Shown piece by piece: positions 15,756 to 24,570 of a stretch of 40,586 nucleotides of DNA. Location of the stretch: the NCBI GenBank assembly GCA_937894795.1, contig CALCQV010000085.1:1-40586 (forward strand), given 5' to 3'. Source of the DNA: an uncultured Bacteroidales bacterium (GTDB lineage: Bacteria; Bacteroidota; Bacteroidia; Bacteroidales; Lentimicrobiaceae). Numbering within the stretch: position 1 is the stretch's first letter; each line of letters starts with the position of its first letter. The notes under the pieces were generated by a model that worked only from the letters and a program-made list of their open reading frames with translations, was not told the DNA's origin and made no database searches. A program made the position numbers and the translations under genes.

Positions 15756-18700
15756 CTACTTTGATTCAAAAACCATTTGTGACATTCTGCGATAGCTGTT
15801 GTATCTCCATTTAGCATTCTCTTCAGCTGCAGCAAATAATTCACCGGCTTCCACAGGGAATGATTTCTTAAGTGAAGTATACCTTACCTCAGAGTTAAGG
15901 AATTCCTGGAATTTGGAATAGTCAGGCTCTTTGGAATCCAACTGGAACGGGTTTTTGCCTTCGGCTTCAAGCATAGGATTGTACCTATACAATGCCCAGT
16001 AACCTGCTTCAACAGCTTTTTCCTGTTGTTCCTGAGCTTTACCCATACCTGCTCTGATACCGTGGTTGATACAAGGTGAATAAGCAATGATGAGTGATGG
16101 TCCGGGATAAGCTTCAGCTTCACGAAGTGCTTTCAGGTATTGGGTTTGATTAGCACCCATAGCAACCTGAGCAACATATACATAACCATAACTCATTGCC
16201 ATCATTCCAAGATCTTTCTTACGGATCTTCTTTCCACTGGCAGCAAATTTAGCTACTGCACCTACAGGTGTTGATTTGGAAGCCTGGCCTCCGGTATTGG
16301 AATATACCTCTGTATCCATCACTAGAATGTTTACATCCTCACCTGAAGCAATTACATGATCCAATCCACCATATCCAATATCATAAGCCCAACCATCACC
16401 ACCAAACATCCATACTGATTTCTTGATGAAGTACTGACTAAGCTCAACCAACTCCTTGGCAATAGGGGTATTCTCTTTTTCAAGTAATGGCAATAGTTTT
16501 TCAGAAGCAGTTTTGGATAATGCTGCATTATTCATACCATCAATCCATTCCTGAGCAGCCAATTTCAATTCAGCATTAGCTGTTTCACTGATGAGAGTGG
16601 CAAGTTTAATTGAAATACGATCACGCATTTTGCTAACTGCAGTTGCCATGCCAAGTCCATATTCAGCATTGTCTTCAAACAATGAGTTACCCCATGCAGG
16701 GCCTTTACCCTGAGCATTAGTGGTATAAGGAGTTGAAGGAGCTGAACCACCATAAATGGATGAACAACCTGTTGCATTGGCAACCATCATCCTGTCGCCG
16801 TATAGCTGGGTAACCAACTTGATATATGGAGTTTCACCACAACCGGAGCATGCACCTGAGAACTCGAACAAAGGCTGAGCGAACTGACTGTTCTTCACGT
16901 TCTGTTCTTTAGAAGCAATAGTATCCTTGTAAGTTACATTCTTTGTAATAACATTCCATAAATCCTGCTGTGCCATCTGACTCTCGAGAGGCTCCATAAC
17001 CAAAGCTTTTGTTTTGGCAGGACAAACGTCGGCGCAATTTCCACAACCGGTACAATCAAGAGGGCTCAACTGAATACGGAATTCCAATCCTTCAAAAGTT
17101 TTAGGAATAGCCTTTATAGCCGGAGTTCCTGCAGGCAAAGTAGCCATCTCTTCCTTACTGATGAGGAATGGACGGATACAAGCGTGAGGACAAACAAAAG
17201 CACACTGGTTACACTGAATACAGTTTTCAGGTTTCCATTGGGGAACATTCACAGCAATACCGCGCTTTTCATAAGCAGCAGTACCAGCCATCCAGGTACC
17301 ATCTTCACGACCCAGGAAGGCGCTTACAGGCAAATCATCACCTTTCATTGCATTGATAGGTTCAACCACCTTTCTGATAAAATCAGGAACATCACTGTAA
17401 ACTTCATTCTTTACCGGAACAATTTGTTTCCATGATGCCGGAACATTAACTTTAATAACCTCACCACCCCTATCGATGGCAGCGTTATTCATTTTAACTA
17501 CTTCCTCACCTTTCTTACCAAAATCCTTAAGTACAGCTTTCTTCATGTAGTCAACGGCCATGTTATAAGGAATTACCTCAGAAATCTTAAAGAAGGCTGA
17601 TTGCATGATGGTATTTGTTCTACCACCCAAACCAATTTCCTCTGCAATAACAGTAGCATTAATAATGTAGAAATTGATTTCGTTTTCAGCAATGTATCTT
17701 TTGAAATTATCAGGAATACGATTAAGTGTTTCTTCCTCATCCCACAAACTGTTCAACAGGAATGTCCCACCCTTTTTAAGGCCTTTGAGCATGTCATACT
17801 TCTCAAGGTATGCAGGCACATGGCAGGCCACAAAATCAGGAGTATTAACAAGATACGGGGAGCGAATAGGCTGATCACCAAAACGAAGGTGTGAAGTTGT
17901 TACACCACCTGATTTCTTTGAGTCATAAGCGAAGTAAGCCTGACAATACTTGTCGGTAGTTTCACCAATGATCTTAATTGAGTTTTTGTTGGCACCAACG
18001 GTACCATCAGCACCAATACCATAGAACTTAGCCTGGTAGGTACCCTTGGTAGAAAGATCTACTTCAGGAAGCAAAGGCAGTGATGTGAAAGTAACATCAT
18101 CAACAATACCTACGGTGAAATTATTCTTAGGCTCATTCATCTTCATGTTGTTCACAACAGAGAGGATCATAGCAGGAGTTGTATCCTTTGAGCTTAAGCC
18201 ATAGCGGCCACCAACTATTAAAGGTCTGTTTTCGCTGGTATAGAAAGCTTCTTTAACATCCAGATAGAGTGGCTCACCATTAGCACCCGGCTCCTTGGTA
18301 CGGTCAAGTACGGTAACACGCTTAACCGATTTAGGCATAACATTGAAGAAATACTTAGTAGAGAAAGGACGATACAAATGAACAGATACAAGGCCCAGTT
18401 TCTCACCTTTAGCATTAAGAAAATCAATAACTTCCTTGATAGTATCAGTTATTGAACCCATTGCCACGATTACATTTTCAGCATCGGGTGCACCATAATA
18501 GGTAAATGGATGATATTCACGGCCGGTTAGTTTAGTAATTTGCTGCATATACTCTTCAACCATGTCAGGCAGAGCGTTATAGAAACTATTGGCAGCTTCA
18601 CGTGATTGGAAATAAATATCAGGATTCTGAGCGGTACCGCGAGTAACGGGGTGTTCAGGATTCAGGGCTCTATTACGGAAAGCTTTCAGGGCATCCCAGT

Positions 18701-19292
18701 CGAGCAATGCGGCCAGGTCTTCATTTGAAGGAGCTTCAGCTTTTTGAATTTCGTGAGAAGTACGGAAACCATCAAAGAAGTGAAGGAAAGGAACGCGTGA
18801 GTGAATGGCAGTTAAGTGAGCAACGCCGGCGAGGTCAAATATTTCCTGTACACTACCTGTTGCCAGCATAGCAAAGCCGGTTTGACGTGTAGCATAAATA
18901 TCAGAATGATCACCAAAAATTGAAAGTGCCTGAGCGGCGAGGCTTCTGGCAGAAACATGGAATACAGCCGGTAACAACTCACCTGCCATCTTGTACATGT
19001 TAGGTATCATCAATAACAAACCCTGTGAGGCAGTATATGTGGTTGTTAACGCACCTGCCTGCAGTGAACCGTGTACAGCACCGGCAGCACCTGCTTCAGA
19101 CTGCATTTCAGTAACCTTGACCGTTTCACCAAAAATATTTTTCCGACCATGAGATGCCCATTCATCAACATACTCAGCCATGGTAGACGAAGGTGTGATT
19201 GGATAAATGGCAGCTACTTCACTAAACATGTAGGCGATATGTGCCGCTGCATAATTCCCGTCACATGTAACAAAATTTTTCTTTTTTGTCAT
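15756..19292 (-). CDS. nifJ: Pyruvate:ferredoxin (flavodoxin) oxidoreductase
   Basis: A single-chain PFOR that oxidatively decarboxylates pyruvate to acetyl-CoA, reducing ferredoxin: the central catabolic reaction of strict anaerobes. The order is the pyruvate-binding domain (IYPITPSSTMAEYVDEW near residue 30, GDHSD near 128), the transketolase-C-like domain, the gamma domain with GIGADGTVGANKNS near 430, the EKR region, a 2x[4Fe-4S] ferredoxin domain with CIQCNQCAFVCPHAC (about 690-706) and CTGCGNCADVCP (about 745-760), and the TPP domain with CSGCGETPY (near 815) and GDGWAYDIGYGGLDH. At 1178 residues it is full length, and all three cluster-binding regions are intact. It ends at its own strong terminator. 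The gene for a dihydroorotate-dehydrogenase-like flavoprotein is divergent from it. Confidence 0.97.
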   Translation of the reverse strand: MTKKKNFVTCDGNYAAAHIAYMFSEVAAIYPITPSSTMAEYVDEWASHGRKNIFGETVKVTEMQSEAGAAGAVHGSLQAGALTTTYTASQGLLLMIPNMYKMAGELLPAVFHVSARSLAAQALSIFGDHSDIYATRQTGFAMLATGSVQEIFDLAGVAHLTAIHSRVPFLHFFDGFRTSHEIQKAEAPSNEDLAALLDWDALKAFRNRALNPEHPVTRGTAQNPDIYFQSREAANSFYNALPDMVEEYMQQITKLTGREYHPFTYYGAPDAENVIVAMGSITDTIKEVIDFLNAKGEKLGLVSVHLYRPFSTKYFFNVMPKSVKRVTVLDRTKEPGANGEPLYLDVKEAFYTSENRPLIVGGRYGLSSKDTTPAMILSVVNNMKMNEPKNNFTVGIVDDVTFTSLPLLPEVDLSTKGTYQAKFYGIGADGTVGANKNSIKIIGETTDKYCQAYFAYDSKKSGGVTTSHLRFGDQPIRSPYLVNTPDFVACHVPAYLEKYDMLKGLKKGGTFLLNSLWDEEETLNRIPDNFKRYIAENEINFYIINATVIAEEIGLGGRTNTIMQSAFFKISEVIPYNMAVDYMKKAVLKDFGKKGEEVVKMNNAAIDRGGEVIKVNVPASWKQIVPVKNEVYSDVPDFIRKVVEPINAMKGDDLPVSAFLGREDGTWMAGTAAYEKRGIAVNVPQWKPENCIQCNQCAFVCPHACIRPFLISKEEMATLPAGTPAIKAIPKTFEGLEFRIQLSPLDCTGCGNCADVCPAKTKALVMEPLESQMAQQDLWNVITKNVTYKDTIASKEQNVKNSQFAQPLFEFSGACSGCGETPYIKLVTQLYGDRMMVANATGCSSIYGGSAPSTPYTTNAQGKGPAWGNSLFEDNAEYGLGMATAVSKMRDRISIKLATLISETANAELKLAAQEWIDGMNNAALSKTASEKLLPLLEKENTPIAKELVELSQYFIKKSVWMFGGDGWAYDIGYGGLDHVIASGEDVNILVMDTEVYSNTGGQASKSTPVGAVAKFAASGKKIRKKDLGMMAMSYGYVYVAQVAMGANQTQYLKALREAEAYPGPSLIIAYSPCINHGIRAGMGKAQEQQEKAVEAGYWALYRYNPMLEAEGKNPFQLDSKEPDYSKFQEFLNSEVRYTSLKKSFPVEAGELFAAAEENAKWRYNSYRRMSQMVFESK

Positions 19293-19515
19293 ATCAAATT
19301 TTATTTAAAAGACTCATTTACAATGCTTTTCAAAAATCCCTGAAAAGCTCTGCAATATTACTCATTTTTAGTTAATCAGGACTTAAAAACACACTGAAAC
19401 TATTGAGAACCACGTAATTTATAATCGTTTTAAATTGTTCCTGTTTTATTAAAACTACCCCATAAGATTTCCAACAAAATCCGTTTCTCGTTGTTAATAA
19501 GCAAAACACAAAACC

Positions 19516-19520
19516 GGAGG
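19516..19520 (+). promoter_or_regulatory. Strong Shine-Dalgarno sequence
   Basis: GGAGG lies four bases before the ATG at 19525. Such a strong site is unusual in this window, where most genes have none, and it confirms the chosen start of the flavoprotein gene. Confidence 0.6.
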
Positions 19521-19524
19521 CAAT

Positions 19525-20538
19525 ATGACTGATCTTTCAACAACATTCATGGGAATAAAGCTGGCAAATCCAATCATTGTCGGTTCCAGCAATATGGTTG
19601 ACAATCCTGAAAAGCTAAAACAGCTTGAAGAATCAGGAGCGGCGGCAATTGTTTACAAATCGCTGTTTGAAGAGCAGGTTCAGTTGGAGAGCTTTCAGTT
19701 CCATACTGAGATGGAGTTATACAATGAGCGTAGTGCCGAGTCTATTAATCTATATCCCGGTATGGAGCATGCCGGCCCTGCCGAGCATCTTCTTAAACTT
19801 CGCCAGGCTAAGCAGAGTTTAAAGATTCCGGTCATAGGGAGCTTGAATTGCATATTCACTGAGACATGGGTAGACTGGGCATTGCAAATTGAGCAAACCG
19901 GGGTTGACGGTATTGAGCTAAACTTCTTTAGCCTGCCTCGTGACTTTGAAACATCAGCAGCCTCAATCGAACAGGAACAAATTGCAATAGTCAAACAAGT
20001 ATGTCAGGCAGTGTCAATTCCGGTAAGTGTTAAATTAAGCCCATTTTATACGAATACCTTACAAGTGATAAAACGTATGAATGATGCAGGAGCAAAAGGT
20101 TTTGTACTCTTCAACAGAATGTTTGAGCCTGATATCAGTACCAATGCTTTAAAACATATTGTTCCATTCAATTTAAGTGAGCATGGTGACTACCGGATGT
20201 CGCTTAGATATATTGGAATACTCTATAAGAACCTGAATGCTTCACTTGCAGGTTCCACAGGTATACATTCAGGAGCCGATGTTGCCAAGATGATACTTTC
20301 AGGTGCTGATGCAGTACAAATTGTTAGTGCCATTTATCTTAACACACCTGCAGTGATAACACAGATTCTGTCTGATCTTGGTAAGTTTATGGAATCAAAC
20401 AATTTCAAAACTTTGGATAGCTTCAGGGGATCATTGTCAAGAGATCACACCAAGGATCCCTTTGTTTATAAAAGAGCACAGTATGTTGACCTGCTCCTTC
20501 ATTCAGAAAAGCTATTGAGGTCAGACAATCAGGTATAA
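19525..20538 (+). CDS. Dihydroorotate dehydrogenase-like flavoprotein
   Basis: A 337-residue TIM-barrel protein of the dihydroorotate dehydrogenase superfamily. Visible are the N-terminal GIKLANPIIVGSSNMVD, the central IPVSVKLSPFYTN with the conserved lysine that contacts FMN and substrate, and the late STGIHSGADVAKMILSGADAVQIVSAIY phosphate-binding segment that holds FMN. It differs from true PyrD in having no clear match to the usual catalytic Cys/Ser loop, and no pyrK is beside it. A role in pyrimidine synthesis is therefore doubtful. Its position back to back with nifJ recalls a pairing seen in other anaerobes and cyanobacteria, which suggests a link to ferredoxin metabolism; this is inference. 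The start is supported by GGAGG at 19516. Confidence 0.85.
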   Translation: MTDLSTTFMGIKLANPIIVGSSNMVDNPEKLKQLEESGAAAIVYKSLFEEQVQLESFQFHTEMELYNERSAESINLYPGMEHAGPAEHLLKLRQAKQSLKIPVIGSLNCIFTETWVDWALQIEQTGVDGIELNFFSLPRDFETSAASIEQEQIAIVKQVCQAVSIPVSVKLSPFYTNTLQVIKRMNDAGAKGFVLFNRMFEPDISTNALKHIVPFNLSEHGDYRMSLRYIGILYKNLNASLAGSTGIHSGADVAKMILSGADAVQIVSAIYLNTPAVITQILSDLGKFMESNNFKTLDSFRGSLSRDHTKDPFVYKRAQYVDLLLHSEKLLRSDNQV

Positions 20539-20559
20539 TTGCTGTTCCAACTTCACTAC

Positions 20560-21486
20560 TTACGATTTTTCTACCTGACGGGATAAAGAGAGCCGCACTA
20601 TGGCATATAGCATAACAGCAGCACTTATCCATTGAACAGGGCTTAAAAGCCGGTTGTTGAATAAATAATCAAAGATTATTGCCGAAAGAGGAAAGAATAG
20701 TTCAAAAATGGTTGAGAGCATTGCCGGCACTTTTCTTAAACCATAATAGTAGAGAAAGATAGCACCTGAGCCGACGGTAAGGGATATAATCAGAATTATA
20801 AGCCAATTATGAGGAGTAACAACCTCAAATTCACGCAAATGCCCTGTGAATGAAATAAACACCAGCATGATTATGCTGGTAAATCCATACCTATAGAAAG
20901 TTGCGGCATAAAACGACAGCTTACGAAGCACACCTTTACCGGCAACTGTTGCAGCACCAAAGGCAAATGCAGCAACCAGGGAATAACCTGCAGCCAGGGC
21001 TGTATTTGTACCGGTAGAGAAATCAGGCAATCTAAAACCAAACGTAAGAAAGTAACTTGCCACTATTGCAATACCTGCCCATAGATAAAAATTCTCTCGC
21101 ATTTTTTCTTTCAGGAAAAAGTAGGCAAGAGCAATAGCAAAGACAGGTTGTAGTTTTTGCAATAGGACTACAACTGACAAACTCTGGAATTCAACCAGGA
21201 ACAAAGCTTTCACAATTGCCAAAGTTCCAAGGGCACCACCTAAAAACGCAACAAGTATGAGCAGTAATATATCATTCCATGTCAGGATGGACAAATACCT
21301 ATATTCCCTGAAAAGAAAAAGATTCATTATTATAAAAGGGATGAAGTGCACAATGAACACAACGAAACCAATATTAAGGTTATAGAGTTGCGGGGTAAGC
21401 ACAATTCCATCCAATCCCCACATTATAGCCGAAATACTTATGGCAACACAGCCAATAAAAAGTGATGATTGCAGTAGTTTGGACAC
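20560..21486 (-). CDS. EamA/DMT-family transporter
   Basis: A drug/metabolite transporter of 308 residues with about ten hydrophobic helices in two EamA repeats, the usual 10-TM layout. The first repeat ends around ALAYFFLKEKMRENF (about residues 137-151), the characteristic loop after helix 5. The second ends in FELFFPLSAIIFDYLFNNRLLSPVQW. Proteins of this type export or import small metabolites such as amino acids, but the substrate is unknown here. It follows the 173-residue membrane protein gene by 23 bases on the minus strand, so the two probably share a transcript. It is convergent with the flavoprotein gene. Confidence 0.88.
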   Translation of the reverse strand: MSKLLQSSLFIGCVAISISAIMWGLDGIVLTPQLYNLNIGFVVFIVHFIPFIIMNLFLFREYRYLSILTWNDILLLILVAFLGGALGTLAIVKALFLVEFQSLSVVVLLQKLQPVFAIALAYFFLKEKMRENFYLWAGIAIVASYFLTFGFRLPDFSTGTNTALAAGYSLVAAFAFGAATVAGKGVLRKLSFYAATFYRYGFTSIIMLVFISFTGHLREFEVVTPHNWLIILIISLTVGSGAIFLYYYGLRKVPAMLSTIFELFFPLSAIIFDYLFNNRLLSPVQWISAAVMLYAIVRLSLSRQVEKS

Positions 21487-21509
21487 AGCCTTATGAGTTT
21501 GTAGAAATA

Positions 21510-22031
21510 CTAGAACAACAATCGAGCTTCATTCTTTAAATACTCCATAGCCCTTTTTGTTTGCGATTGTTCAGCATTGGCTTCACTTTGAAAAATAAGC
21601 TGTGCCAAATCAGAAGCTGATGCATCGTCCTTCAACTGTGAAGAAGCATCATTTATTGAAGCTATGATTGAATCGTGTGCCTTTTTTATTAAATCCCAGG
21701 CTTCAGAAGAAATATACAGTTGTTGGGATAAGTTATGATCAAATTCTTCTTTAATATTGTTCATCAGCATCTGTTGCAGTTGAGCAGCCGTTTGTCCGAG
21801 TGACACATTCCTAAGAATTACCTGCGACAGTTCCATTCGCTCAAGCAACAGAACAAGACGTTCATAAGCCTGTAATCTGACAGGAGTAATTATTTCCTTG
21901 TTCTTAAGGCCGATTTTAACAATAAGCTTTTCTTTTTCAGTCTTAAGATAATACTTCACAAATACCCATACAGTAGCAACAATAATTAATACCGGTATTA
22001 ACAGGAATAAGAACTCTTTGATGAATGTCAT
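21510..22031 (-). CDS. Conserved membrane-anchored protein of unknown function
   Basis: A 173-residue protein with one N-terminal membrane helix (about residues 6-27) and a long, mostly helical soluble domain. Features are PVRLQAYERLVLLLERM near residues 50-66, NIKEEFDHNLSQQLYIS near 92-108, and a charged helical tail. I recall this layout as a widespread uncharacterised Bacteroidota family, but I cannot name a function. There are no cysteines, catalytic motifs or repeats. It begins the minus-strand pair with the DMT transporter and is divergent from the aminotransferase. The helix-rich domain suggests a scaffold or regulator at the inner membrane, with low certainty. Confidence 0.75.
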   Translation of the reverse strand: MTFIKEFLFLLIPVLIIVATVWVFVKYYLKTEKEKLIVKIGLKNKEIITPVRLQAYERLVLLLERMELSQVILRNVSLGQTAAQLQQMLMNNIKEEFDHNLSQQLYISSEAWDLIKKAHDSIIASINDASSQLKDDASASDLAQLIFQSEANAEQSQTKRAMEYLKNEARLLF

Positions 22032-22146
22032 ACGGATAATTCTAAAATACGTGCAAATATCGGAAATCTTTCCATTTTGACGACTTATTCCTTGCTTAAG
22101 GTATTTTTATTTCATTATTTTGCTCGATCTTAAAACTTTTTAGATC

Positions 22147-23364
22147 ATGTTTACTATTGAGAAGAATATGTTAAGTGATAGAATTAACCGTTTGGCTGAA
22201 TCTGAAACGCTGGCAATGACCAGAAGATGCCGTGAGCTTAAAGAAAAAGGAGTTGATGTAATTAACCTCAGCATTGGGCAACCTGATTTCAATACACCTG
22301 AGTATATTAAAGATGCCGCGCGTAAAGCTTTGGAACAGAATTTCACAGGCTACCCTCCGGTTAGTGGTTATGCTGATCTTAAAAATGCGGTATGTTTTAA
22401 GCTTAAACGTGATAACAATCTTGAATACCAACCTTCGCAGGTTGTCGTGTCGACGGGTGCAAAACAAGCATTGGCCAATACCATTCTCAGCCTTATCAAC
22501 CCTGGCGATGAAGTCATTCTTCCAACCCCCTATTGGGTTTCATACAGAGAATTAATCAAACTAGCTGAAGGTATTGCTGTTACCATACCCGCCACGGTTG
22601 CCAACGATTTTAAAATTACCCCTGAACAACTGGAGAACGCTATTACTCCAAAAAGCAGAATGTTCCTTTTCAGCAGTCCTTGCAATCCAACCGGATCTGT
22701 TTATTCCAGAAGTGAACTTGAGGCATTGGTAAAAGTTTTTGAGAAATATCCCGATATCTATATAGTATCAGACGAGATTTACGAGCTCATCAATTTCAAT
22801 GGAAAACATGAATCAATAGCCCAGTTTGAATCAGTTAGGAACAGGGTTGTTATAATTAACGGGGTATCAAAAGGATTTGCCATGACAGGTTGGCGATTAG
22901 GTTACTCGGTTTCATCACCGCAGATTGCAGCCGCATGCGACAAGCTGCAGGGACAGATAACCTCAGGAGCAAGCAGTATTTCTCAAAAAGCTGCTGTTGC
23001 AGCTCTAATGACTGATCCCTCCATATCAGAAGAACTACAGAATATGGTACGGGTATTCAAGACTCGTAAGGAACTCTTCTTTAATTTATTATGTGAAATA
23101 CCCGGCTTTATTACCAATAATCCGGAAGGTGCATTTTATTTCTTTCCTGATGTTACCAGTTATTTTGGAAAGAAGGACGGATATCATGTAATTGAAAACA
23201 GCACCGATTTGTGCAATTACTTAATTGACTCCGCTTTTGTTGCAACGGTACCAGGTGACGCATTTGGGAATCCTGACTGCATAAGATTATCATATGCAAC
23301 ATCAGAAAAAGATCTGGTTGAGGCAGGCAGAAGAATAAAAGAGGCACTGGCAAAACTCACTTGA
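22147..23364 (+). CDS. aspC: Aspartate aminotransferase, class I/II PLP enzyme
   Basis: A fold-type I aminotransferase of the aspartate/aromatic 1-alpha group, which swaps amino groups between aspartate and 2-oxoglutarate. Visible are LSIGQPDFNTP (about residues 41-51), STGAKQAL binding the PLP phosphate, the SSPCNPTGSVYS segment, VSDEIYE with the Asp that pairs with the pyridine N, and NGVSKGFAMTGWRLGY with Lys242 as Schiff-base lysine. The 405-residue length is standard. Translation may start at Met8 (22168, MLSDRINRLAES), the more usual N-terminus. It is not a WbpE-type sugar aminotransferase, although wbpB-like and wbpA-like genes follow: those belong to the DegT/DnrJ group. A separate promoter-like box precedes wbpB. 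Confidence 0.92.
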   Translation: MFTIEKNMLSDRINRLAESETLAMTRRCRELKEKGVDVINLSIGQPDFNTPEYIKDAARKALEQNFTGYPPVSGYADLKNAVCFKLKRDNNLEYQPSQVVVSTGAKQALANTILSLINPGDEVILPTPYWVSYRELIKLAEGIAVTIPATVANDFKITPEQLENAITPKSRMFLFSSPCNPTGSVYSRSELEALVKVFEKYPDIYIVSDEIYELINFNGKHESIAQFESVRNRVVIINGVSKGFAMTGWRLGYSVSSPQIAAACDKLQGQITSGASSISQKAAVAALMTDPSISEELQNMVRVFKTRKELFFNLLCEIPGFITNNPEGAFYFFPDVTSYFGKKDGYHVIENSTDLCNYLIDSAFVATVPGDAFGNPDCIRLSYATSEKDLVEAGRRIKEALAKLT

Positions 23365-23426
23365 GTAATTTTATGTGGTATATGAGCGTTATTTGTCAGT
23401 ATTTATAATATTACACTGACCTTTAT

Positions 23427-23434
23427 TAACTTTG
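23427..23434 (+). promoter_or_regulatory. Bacteroidota -7 box before the wbpB-like gene
   Basis: TAACTTTG fits TAnnTTTG and lies 73 bases before the ATG at 23508. No clear -33 box is seen at the usual spacing. It suggests that the sugar oxidoreductase genes are transcribed apart from the aminotransferase. Confidence 0.4.
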
Positions 23435-23507
23435 TTGAACTTAATTCGTTAAAGGAAAGGACGCCTTCCTCTTTTGAAGGACTTCAATTATAATTTAATC
23501 ATCATAG

Positions 23508-24485
23508 ATGAATAAGATAGTTCAGTTACCGGTTAATTTTGCTTTAATTGGTGCTGCAGGCTATATTGCGCCAAGGCATATGCGGGCAATAAAGGATACC
23601 GGCAATACTCTGGTTACAGCATTGGACAAGTTTGACAGTGTAGGTATACTTGACAACTACTTTCCTGATGTAGATTTCTTTACGGAACCTGAACGATTTG
23701 ACCGCCACCTTGATAAATTAAGGAGAATAGGCACTAATAAAATTGAATATGTCAGCATTTGCTCGCCAAATTACCTGCATGATGCACATATCAGGCTTGC
23801 ACTTCGCAATGATGCCAACGCTATCTGTGAGAAACCCCTTGTTCTTAATCCCTGGAATGCGGAAGCTCTTATGGAGATTGAAAAGGAAACCGGCAAGAAT
23901 ATATTTACCATACTGCAATTACGGTTGCATCCCGCCATTGTAGCCCTTAAGAAGAAAATAAGTGAAACGTCAAGCGGTAAAATATATGATATTGACCTAA
24001 CCTATATTACCAGTCGTGGACGTTGGTATTTAAGGAGCTGGAAAGGTGACACTACCAAATCAGGAGGCATCGCCACAAATATAGGCATTCACTTCTTCGA
24101 TATGCTGCAGTGGATTTTCGGTGAAGTGCAGAGTTGTGTTGTTCATACTTCTGATTTGAATAAAACCGCCGGATTCCTGTTACTTAAAAATGCACGTGTC
24201 AGATGGTTTCTCAGCATAGATTATAATGATCTGCCGCCAGAAGTTAAAAAGGCCAGCAAACGCACATTCCGATCATTGATGATTGAAGGTGAAGAAGTGG
24301 AGTTCAGTGATGGTTTTACCGACTTGCATACACAATCATACCGCCATATTCTTGATGGCAATGGCTTTACCGTTACTGATACATTGCCCAGTATTCAGAT
24401 TGCACACTCCATCAGAAATTCAGAGATATCCGGCCTGAATGGTGACTATCATCCATACCTGAGGAATACTGAATCTCAAAAATAA
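23508..24485 (+). CDS. wbpB: WbpB-like UDP-GlcNAcA 3-dehydrogenase
   Basis: A Gfo/Idh/MocA oxidoreductase that resembles Pseudomonas WbpB and Bordetella WlbA, which oxidise C-3 of UDP-N-acetylglucosaminuronic acid with NAD. The Rossmann start FALIGAAGYIAPRHMRAIKD (11-30) is nearly identical to WbpB as I recall it. Other shared blocks are VSICSPNYLHDAHI, CEKPLV with Lys109, DLTYITSRGRWYLRSWKGD and GIATNIGIHFFDMLQWIFG. The C-terminal part carries GEEVEFSDGFTDLHTQSY. The 325-residue length is normal. The WbpA-like dehydrogenase gene follows 85 bases later and would supply the substrate. The aminotransferase, acetyltransferase and epimerase of the pathway are not in the window. Confidence 0.9.
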   Translation: MNKIVQLPVNFALIGAAGYIAPRHMRAIKDTGNTLVTALDKFDSVGILDNYFPDVDFFTEPERFDRHLDKLRRIGTNKIEYVSICSPNYLHDAHIRLALRNDANAICEKPLVLNPWNAEALMEIEKETGKNIFTILQLRLHPAIVALKKKISETSSGKIYDIDLTYITSRGRWYLRSWKGDTTKSGGIATNIGIHFFDMLQWIFGEVQSCVVHTSDLNKTAGFLLLKNARVRWFLSIDYNDLPPEVKKASKRTFRSLMIEGEEVEFSDGFTDLHTQSYRHILDGNGFTVTDTLPSIQIAHSIRNSEISGLNGDYHPYLRNTESQK

Positions 24486-24570
24486 TACGCACTCGTAGAA
24501 AACACACAAATACAGGTCATAATTATCACAAAAATAGAAAGCATAAATAACACTCAATCCATCTTGTAAA

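Noticed and set aside
19525..20538. Calling the flavoprotein PyrD
   Set aside because: It belongs to the superfamily, but I could not place the catalytic loop residue of a true dihydroorotate dehydrogenase and no pyrimidine genes are nearby.
22147..23364. Aminotransferase as the missing WbpE of the sugar pathway
   Set aside because: Its motifs (NGVSKGFAMTGWRLGY, SSPCNPTGS) are those of class I aspartate aminotransferases. WbpE belongs to the DegT/DnrJ/EryC1 group, and a promoter-like box separates this gene from wbpB.
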